Of a DNA stretch of 64,000 bases, positions 56,885 through 64,000 are shown one piece after another. Where the stretch lies: positions 1,975,001 through 2,039,000 of the forward strand of contig JADANN010000443.1 of assembly GCA_018806985.1 (NCBI GenBank). Reading direction: 5' to 3'. The stretch's first letter is position 1. Each line of letters starts with the position of its first letter. The notes beneath the pieces were generated by a model. The model did not search any database. It was given only the letters and a program-made list of their open reading frames with translations, and was not told the DNA's origin. The stretch comes from Angiostrongylus vasorum. Lineage: Eukaryota; Nematoda; Chromadorea; Rhabditida; Metastrongylidae. A program made the translations under genes and the position numbers.

Positions 56885-58360
56885 TTAAGCGGTTACCTAC
56901 AGTAGAGTAATGGCCTGAGATCGATCACTGGTGCTTCCTTTTTAGACATAAAGTCAACGGCAAGGTTGGTGGCAGTCGTTGTCCCATTGCCATGCCTCTA
57001 ATTTGCGCGTAATATTTCCCGGAACATCTCAGGATCGAGCTGCTTAGGCAGACGTTTAAAAAGGACCATAAGCTGCTGAATCGAAAATCCATGCATGTAA
57101 ATTGCTCCTTGTTGTTGCTCAAGAAGCTCGCGGATGGCTTGCATTGCGGAGTCGTTCGACACGTTAGTGTAAAGGCGGTAACGTCGAACAACTCCATAAC
57201 GTACGCGCTTTTGGGACGTGCGTTACGTAGACGATCTAGGAACATTTAGGTGTTCGCGAGACGGGCTGGTATGTGCTTGAGCAACTGGTTGGGAATTAAA
57301 TTTGTAAACCAAGCAATTCTATCCGTAGGCCCGCCTACACAACTAACGATGGGTCTAACTTTAAAGGTGGAGGGGTCGGTAGATGCCTGCTCATCAGCGG
57401 ATATTAACTTATGAGTTTTGATAAGTAAGTATAAGACGAGACATGTCGGCACTTCGATCTTAAGATGCGAAATATCTGCTGGTTTTAAACCTGTTGCGCT
57501 TGCCATTTTGACTCATTCGTTGTTCAGTTTTCGATTTTGACTTCTGAATTCCCTTTTCAGTTGATGCGCGATTAAGAGATGCGTCTTCAAGATGTTTTTC
57601 CGTTATATCAACATCAAACTGGCGAGGAATTACTACAAACTTTCCACCCTTATCACTAACTGGTAATACTCCTTAATTTTACTAGCTGTCGAACTGGTCG
57701 CATACCAGATTTTTGCGCAGCTGTAAGGTTCGAACTGAACTTTCTCACGCGATAATGGTTAAGGACTTTGAGAGTTTCGCTCGAAAATGTGCGAAATTTG
57801 ATATCTACTTCATCGTTAGGGCCTTGCCGTCTAAAGAATTATTGAGGAAATGGAAGTGGTGGTAGTGCCCTTAGTTCTCGTTGTTCCTTTTTATTTTGTA
57901 TCTCAATTTTAGCGTTGCTGCGGAGTCGATCTTGGAGCTCGTGCAGGCTGCACGCGATCCTACGCAAGGTTTCTTTAGAAATGGGTTGCGCTGGTGAGAA
58001 ACTTTGACCCAATTCTAATAGCGAGCGCGCGCCATCGGGGAGAGTTATGCTTCCCTAACACAGGGACCCTTGAATTTTCAGGCACGTTATCGACCACATT
58101 TTCAGTGTTAGCGCTTTCGTAAACGATTTTGCTTTGTTTAATTGAAGCTGGTTTTTGCGAATGATCTAGTAAATTTCGAAACTTTCTGCTTAAGGTTACT
58201 TCAGCATTCGACCTGATAGAATCGCAAATCAAAATTGACCCACCCATTATTCTCCTCAAAGGGAATCCTCCACATACTGAACACAATAAGATTCCTTCGA
58301 CTTGCACTTCTTCAATTGCGCCTACATATGGTTTATGTGCACTGTCCTTTTCATGCATAA
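56885..58360 (-). mobile_element. Degenerate Penelope-like element, reverse transcriptase relic
   Basis: Broken minus-strand frames read in order as the N-terminal region (LLELGQSFSPAQPI, 58040-57980; KFVVIPRQFDVDITEKHLED, about 57640-57585), then RT motifs: LLIKTHKL (57430), KVRPIVSCVGGPTDRIAWFT (57370-57300), FDVTA (about 57180), a helical stretch (57160-57010) and the GMAMGQRL region (about 56990). The frame stops at LLYCR just before the place of the catalytic YIDD box, which is absent. Frameshifts and stops throughout. No GIY-YIG endonuclease domain was found downstream. Confidence 0.7.
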
Positions 58361-58387
58361 GGGTTAGTTCAGCTTAGAATTGCCTAA

Positions 58388-58850
58388 TCAATGTAGCGAA
58401 TGGTGCAAGAATGTGACAGCGCAGTGCAAGAATGTGAATGGCCATCGCGGGAATGCTTCAGCAATAAGAATGAAGAACTGCTGAGTAGAGTACCTCAAAC
58501 AGGGGGTAATCAAACCTTTATGCATATATACATATTATTTACACAACATCAGAATGAGAATAGAAATGCATGTACCATGAATTGGTTCAGTGGGTTTTTT
58601 CTACCTAATATATTGCATTAACAATAATGTAGGGGCAGCATGGAGCAGGTTTATGAGGGGTATGAGTAGTTAGCAAACACTGATTGTGTAAAAATATTGC
58701 TATGATTACAACAGGGTTAAGAGTTAAGTGCTTAAAGTGCAAGAATACGAATAGTCATTGCAGGAATGCTTTAGCAATAAGAATGCAGAATTGCTGGGTA
58801 GAATACCCTATGAGCAATGAAAGTGGTTAACGAAACTGTGATGTTAACAA
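58388..58850. repeat. Direct repeats upstream of the Penelope-like relic
   Basis: An 80-90 bp sequence (GTGCAAGAATGTGAATGG... GGGAATGCTTCAGCAATAAG) at 58419-58504 recurs, diverged, at 58736-58812, about 317 bp on. A shorter GTGCAAGAATGTGA echo lies at 58403. They sit directly upstream of the element's coding part, where Penelope elements carry pseudo-LTRs. That role is inferred. Confidence 0.55.
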
Positions 58851-59921
58851 CACGCGGTAATTACATGAGAATCGACGATAACATCAACGTATTGGTGCAA
58901 GAGCTAAAGATTGTAGTTAACATCACTTGTGCCTAGGTGGATGGAAGGAGTTGTGAATGAAAGGATTATGTGGAAAGCAAATAATGATGGGAAAGGCAAC
59001 GGCGAGCTCCAAGGCATCGTCGGAAACCAAATGACGGTGCAAGTGGGCTTGGCTACGTCCAAGCGAGTGGTGTTGATCCCAGAGTCAAGACTCGGGTGGC
59101 GGGGTCTACTCCCCAATCAATTACGCATTCCCGATACCATGTCTGGTGGCGTCCTGATAGTTAAAAAGGAATGTGAATGTGGAGCACGCACGTGGGCGTT
59201 GTGCCAAGTAGTTCATAATACAATAAGTTACGTGCAAGAGTAACAATGCAAATACATAATTTAGTGAAAGCCGTATTGAAGTGAAGGTTAGAGAACACTT
59301 CACTCGAATGGTTTTCTATCATCACTGGCAAATTCTACCAGAGCTACTGGACGATGTAGGTATGATTTGCGCCAAGAATCCACGACAGATTGATCCAAAT
59401 TCCGAACGCCGCGGAATCTGTTATAGACTATTCGACTCGACTGAAACTCTGGAACAACTAGGTTCTCCTCGCCTAGTTATTCTTGAATTCGGACTCTTCT
59501 AGGTTTTATGGAAGATTTCTCAAGCTTTTAGATATCGAAGCAAAAACCTTTTGCTAAATACTTCATCAAATTCTATACAAATTTCACCTCAACAGGTTCT
59601 GAGATTCCTACTTGATTCCCCTCATTAACATTGAACGTTGTAATATGAAACAAACCCAAGTTTCGCCTGATGATCTCCCGTTTGTTCAGTTTTTGCTTAA
59701 ATACTTGATGTTATTTTTTTAATTCGATGTGTTCAGAACTTGGTGTATGAGTAAATGTAGAAAAGCACACTTATCGATTAGTTTCCACTCATTATAGCTG
59801 AATTTTCACCGTACTAAGCTAAACAACAGATTTAAAAAAGCTTCCATAGCTACTCCATGAAATCAATATAAAAGCAAAACCGTTTATAATAGCATAAATG
59901 TTAGGGAATAAAGCAGTTGGC

Positions 59922-60172
59922 ATAGATAAATCGCTAAGAGATGCGCCCCTACATTCGACTTCATCAAGCGTCGTTACAAGCGGTCTAATGCATATTTAAA
60001 CAGAACATTGACTCTTTGTGGCTTAATAATGCATCAGTTCAGTTTTGGTATCTTTGCAGACTAGTCTGGTGTGCCAATCTAGTGTCTGGAGGTCTTGGTG
60101 AATCCAGGGCGCGAGACGAACACGTGTATTGCGAGGGCACCTCTAACTGCCACGCTACTCACTCTCCTGTTT
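59922..60172 (-). mobile_element. Family-1 SINE, diverged
   Basis: Tail GCTAAGAGATGCGCCCC and ATTCGACTTCATCAAGCG, then an eroded body and head (CACCTCTAACTGCCACGCTA). Confidence 0.55.
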
Positions 60173-60179
60173 AATAGTG

Positions 60180-61185
60180 TAAAGATGGGTATAAGATATT
60201 CATTTTGGAGAGATGACATAACGATTCCTAATCATCTAATAGTAATATAACCGCGACCGGCTGGTCCACATCTATAATTCAACAAGCAGCCCTGTGTTAT
60301 TTTATTCCACTGTAAAATGGAGAAACAAAAAAGCGCTTATGGAATAATCAGTGACTCAGCTTACTCACCGTTCTTCGTTGTTGAAGGTGTGAAAGTGAGA
60401 CAGAAAAGCGAGGTGCTTATCGGACAAAATTATCAAAACAGATATTTAATTGATAACGCGACAATCACTTACCAGACATATACAGTGCGGTTTAATAGAC
60501 GATGAATGCAGAAACTGCTCCGGTAGACACCGTGCTAGCTTTGAACACCTTCAAGGTGAGTGCTAATGAATCCGTTAGTGTTCTTTCATATCACTCCACG
60601 TCAACCTAAATGTTAACCAATTTCCAGTGTAGGCGCCTTATTGATGATCAACCTTTAGATGTACTTTGCTTCCACCTCCAGAGAAAAACGACATGTCTTA
60701 TTTTTGAGAGAACGACACACTATGCGTTTTTTGTTAGCACGAAAAACGTCGTTTCCTTTAAAATTTGGCAACCCGCATTACCGCATGCTTGTGCTTATGA
60801 ATAGAAAGCTAAATATCGAAGAAGATATTAACCTTATCAATCTGGAACGAAGTCGTATCAAATTTGTATTTGGCGAAGTTTCGATGGGCTTTACGAACGA
60901 TTTTCCCAGACGCTTCAGGCTCGGCATAACTACTTATTGATGATCAACCTTTACTTCTTCTATTTGAGATCCTCTTTTGTCGTCTGCCTGCATTGTTTTG
61001 CAAGCTCGGACCTGAGTTGTATTTCTGTCTGTAGCTCGTGCAATTTCAAGCTGGTGTATCATCTCGGGTGTTTCTGGAGAAAGATCTCTTTTGGTGACTT
61101 TCGAACACTCTGCTTTCATAGCGTTAGCATGGAGATGTTGAATGCGCCGGCCCTCGATGTTATCATTAACGGCATTTTCTTAACA
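60180..61185. other. No gene seen
   Basis: Short plus-strand frames (60317-60505, 60610-60940, 60937-61194) without motif; the last runs antisense into the LINE fragment. Confidence 0.35.
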
Positions 61186-61189
61186 GCCA

Positions 61190-61985
61190 ACTAATGAACT
61201 GAATAAGTCTGTATGTGGTAACTTCCGAGGTGTCGTCTTTTGAAATTAGTGCCTTTCTCTGCTTTGCTTGCCAAATAAAATCTTGTACGAAGAAGGTGAT
61301 GATCTATTCCCATTTAACATTTTGGAGCAACACTAACATGGGGTACTCAAAAACCTTCGATTTATTGTGATGTGGGCTACTTCGTTATAGTACTCTTCAT
61401 TGAAGGAATCCCAAGTCCAGCGTTGAGGGTGGGGCTTCTGGAATTGCGAGTAGCCATAAGTGCTCTTGGTCATCATGATAAACTAACACGGCCGCTCATC
61501 CTGTTCGTTCTATTCCAATCTGTGAGCCCCGAGATAACGCTCTTCAGATGTCCTTCCGGCTCCAATATCATCGTTAAAATCTCCAATGACGACCTTGAAG
61601 ATGTATGGTTTTTTTCTGTAAAACCTCCCTAAATCCAAGTAGAACGCTTCGACTTCGTCTTTGTCATAGTTTGATGTCGATGAGTATACGGCAAAAAATT
61701 ATCAAACGTGGCATTGGTCCACATCTCTTCAACCGTAAATTTCCGACCCTAAGTTGGTAGTTGGTGGAATAAACTGAAATTCGTGGTCAAACTCGTTTCG
61801 ACGAAAGCAAGGACGCCGCCGACGCCGGCTTCTCCTCTATTGTCGCATGTTCCAAGGAACATTTCTACTCCAGTGTCATAGACATTGTTCGATGGTGAAG
61901 TCCTCCTGTCTTAGGAAATCGGACGACGTCATTCCTTGTCCTTCTTGCCTGCATGATCAGCTCATCTATCGACGAATCGGATGCG
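61190..61985 (-). mobile_element. Degenerate RTE-type LINE endonuclease fragment
   Basis: Minus-strand frames with stops and shifts read as the apurinic-type endonuclease domain of the same LINE family as 48195: MFLGTCDNRG and GVGG (61860-61780), DKDEVEAFYLDLGRFYRKKP and KVVIGDFNDDIGAGRTSEER (61665-61530), SQFQKPHPQRWTWDS (about 61450-61410) and the catalytic end DHHLLRTRFY (61290-61260). GDFN and DHHLLR correspond to conserved catalytic motifs. No reverse transcriptase follows. Confidence 0.8.
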
Positions 61986-62039
61986 CTTAGATGTAGGTAC
62001 AAATCGTCACGTCAGTCCTTCGAGATATAGACAGCCTAG

Positions 62040-63560
62040 AATGGCCCTAAAATTTTAGCGGCTTCTCCGTACTCTTCCTACCCAACGCTGCTCAATCAGG
62101 GGTTCTTTCGGGGCAAGGGGAACGAGGTCCGTTTGTTTTTATTGTGCTTAGCATATGGTACCTATGTATAGCTTGTTGAGCTGTGAACGTGCTGCCTAGG
62201 TATTCTCACTGGTGGCTCGCCAGTTTCTCCCAGAGTGGAGCGGTAGCTTATTTGTTGGAGGCGACTCTAACCGCCTCCCACATACATCCATGTTACTTGA
62301 TTGCAAACTTTTGGGCGAATCGACTCGCAGAATACGATCCGTGTAAACTAGAACACATAAACGCACGCATGCATGAATACGTCCACGTAAATGCAGAACG
62401 TATGTGCCAAATCGGCGCAGCAGAAACAAGGAGTCTATGCCCTGATTCCATCTCCGTCTCAGAGAAGTATAAGATTGCTTTTGTTCTGCTATTAACCACT
62501 ACTCACCACTTCAGGACCAGCCATATTGCTTCGCGACTATCCGGCACGAGATCCTCTCATGAGAAAAGTCCTGAGATAGTCGGGCTAAAGCTTTTCTACC
62601 TCGTTTGCCTGAAGTAAAGTGTTTCTAACCACGTCTGTTACCAGTTTTCATACTCCAAAGAGATAAGAGACTTGATAAGCCCGGTGCGAAGACAAATCGG
62701 CCTTTTACTCATCATGAACGGTATCGCTAGGTCTGCGGCATGATATCGCTCTATGAGAGAGATCCGTGGCAACATCTCATTATTGCACCAAATTTTAAGC
62801 GGTTAAATAAAGCCATGACTTCCGGTAAGGCGATTTCTCCATAAGCATCGAATGAAATAAAGTTAAAGAACTCGAATATAGGGTAGGGAGTCTAAAAGCC
62901 GCACTATGTATTTAATATGAATCGATAGACCTGGGTGTTCTACGCAAACAGGTGAGTAGGACTGAATCTCTTATGAAGAACTGAATCGGCAGTTAGAAAT
63001 CACAAATAGAAAGCAATGAAGCCTTCTTAGCCAGCTACAGAGCGCCAAAATACAAATTACGCATTTGAAACACACACAACAGAATAATAATTCGTCCCCC
63101 CATTCCACGCAAATGTTGCAGGTTCGATGGCCATTGGGCGTAGAAGGATTGGCTGAAATAAAAGAACCTGGACAACAAGTCACAGTCACTGATGTGGTAG
63201 AAAAGTTGGTCACGCAAGTTTCCTCATAGCACCTTCGAAATAGAGACGTTATTATTTGTCATATCCCTTCCCTCCAGTGAGCGTTCATTATTTTTTTACT
63301 GAAAGTACCATAACTTCTCTCCAATAACCAGTGCGTCTGTGTTACTATTGTAAAAACGATCAAGCTTTATTCAAACGAATACAAACAATTCAAGTATCTA
63401 TTCATCTCGTTGAACATCCCGAGTGTGATCTATCGAAAGCTGTCTTATTCTCCAAAACATAGTATGTCGAAGCTGCGTCTGTATACGCTTTCCACACATC
63501 ATCCTATTATTCTGTTGCTAAAAATATTTTTTAAGCCGAACGAGCTTGTATAAAATTGTG
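62040..63560. other. No gene seen
   Basis: A 144-codon plus-strand frame at 62183-62617 has no recognised domain and sits beside the LINE fragment. Not called. Confidence 0.3.
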
Positions 63561-63567
63561 TAATAAC

Positions 63568-63850
63568 GAAGGGCACGTGGCGCAGTGGTCGGAGGCGCCC
63601 TGCAACATACGCGTCGAATCGATCCCCGCACTCATGGCCCACGCAAGCCTTCCATCCCTCCAGGGTCGGCAAATTGGTACCAGTCTTGTCTGGGAGGATG
63701 GCACCACTGGCTCGATACATCGGTAGGCCACCGCGAGCCATTGTAAAGGCCAGATATGCATTCAATCACCTCCAAACGATGCTTAATGAAGTCGAATGCA
63801 TGGCGCATCCCTCAAGAAATGATCAACGCTGAGACGCTGAGAGCTTTTAT
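63568..63850 (+). mobile_element. Family-1 tRNA-derived SINE, full length
   Basis: A box TGGCGCAGTGGTCGG at 63578-63592, B-box-like GTCGAATCGATCC at 63613-63625, complete body, tail GAAATGATCAACGCTGAG ending in TTTTATCCTT. A good reference copy. Confidence 0.8.
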
Positions 63851-64000
63851 CCTTTAATAATGAATAGTCTGAAAAAAGTAAAAATTATTGGTTCGCCATT
63901 AAGAATTGCTTCAGGAAAAAAAAGTGAAAATAGGCAATAACGAAGTTGACGTACGAGGATTAGTGGAGACTTCACTCGGACTTGTTCCCATCAGTTATTT

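Noticed and set aside
63499..63765. 88-codon minus-strand frame and similar frames at 9711-9952 and 45836-46069
   Set aside because: They are antisense or sense readings of family-1 SINEs.
1..64000. Bacterial or phage features: operons, ribosome binding sites, CRISPR arrays, insertion sequences
   Set aside because: Gene density, introns, LINE and SINE relics all point to a nematode genome; no regularly spaced repeat array was seen.

Overview
Eukaryotic, nematode-like genomic DNA that is AT-rich, intron-rich and repeat-rich. Introns follow GT..AG rules with TTTCAG-like acceptors. Degenerate RTE-type LINE and Penelope-like coding relics resemble those I know from hookworms and related strongylid parasites, so Ancylostoma/Necator or a close relative is the best guess. 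This rests on recognition by eye, not a search. There is no bacterial gene organisation, no CRISPR array and no rRNA.

The one gene I can build with confidence lies on the minus strand between 26485 and 11536. Ten exons join with every intron phase consistent into a 397-residue single-pass membrane protein: signal peptide, about nine leucine-rich repeats, a four-cysteine LRR C-terminal cap, one transmembrane helix and a short tail ending in E-F-V. Its first exon sits in a GC-rich patch. Its introns (78 bp to 7.65 kb) are full of SINE-like repeats. Two more minus-strand exons just past its stop codon (11375-11277 and 11082-10952) have good splice sites and the right phase to follow exon 9, so they may encode an alternative C-terminal tail, or belong to the next gene.

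Elsewhere I see only weak candidate exons: a phase-consistent plus-strand trio at 6625-8324, a plus-strand pair at 33419-33950, single minus-strand exons at 35437-35205 and 32211-32067, and anonymous open frames at 44525, 45328 and 49945. None has a recognised domain.

Most of the rest is repeats. I separate four dispersed families. Family 1 is a SINE of about 270 bp with a tRNA-like head (A and B boxes), in about 14 copies. Family 4 is a longer SINE of about 380 bp with its own tRNA-like head, in 6 copies. Family 3 is a unit of about 310 bp with a tRNA-like core, found as tandem dimers and inverted pairs, in 7 loci. Family 2 is an element of about 390 bp ending in AAGT repeats, in 7 copies. 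Autonomous relics are an RTE LINE with a large internal deletion (48195-49165), an antisense RTE endonuclease fragment (61190-61985) and a broken Penelope-like reverse transcriptase (58360-56885) with direct repeats upstream. Between these lie long stretches of AT-rich sequence where I see nothing I can name.
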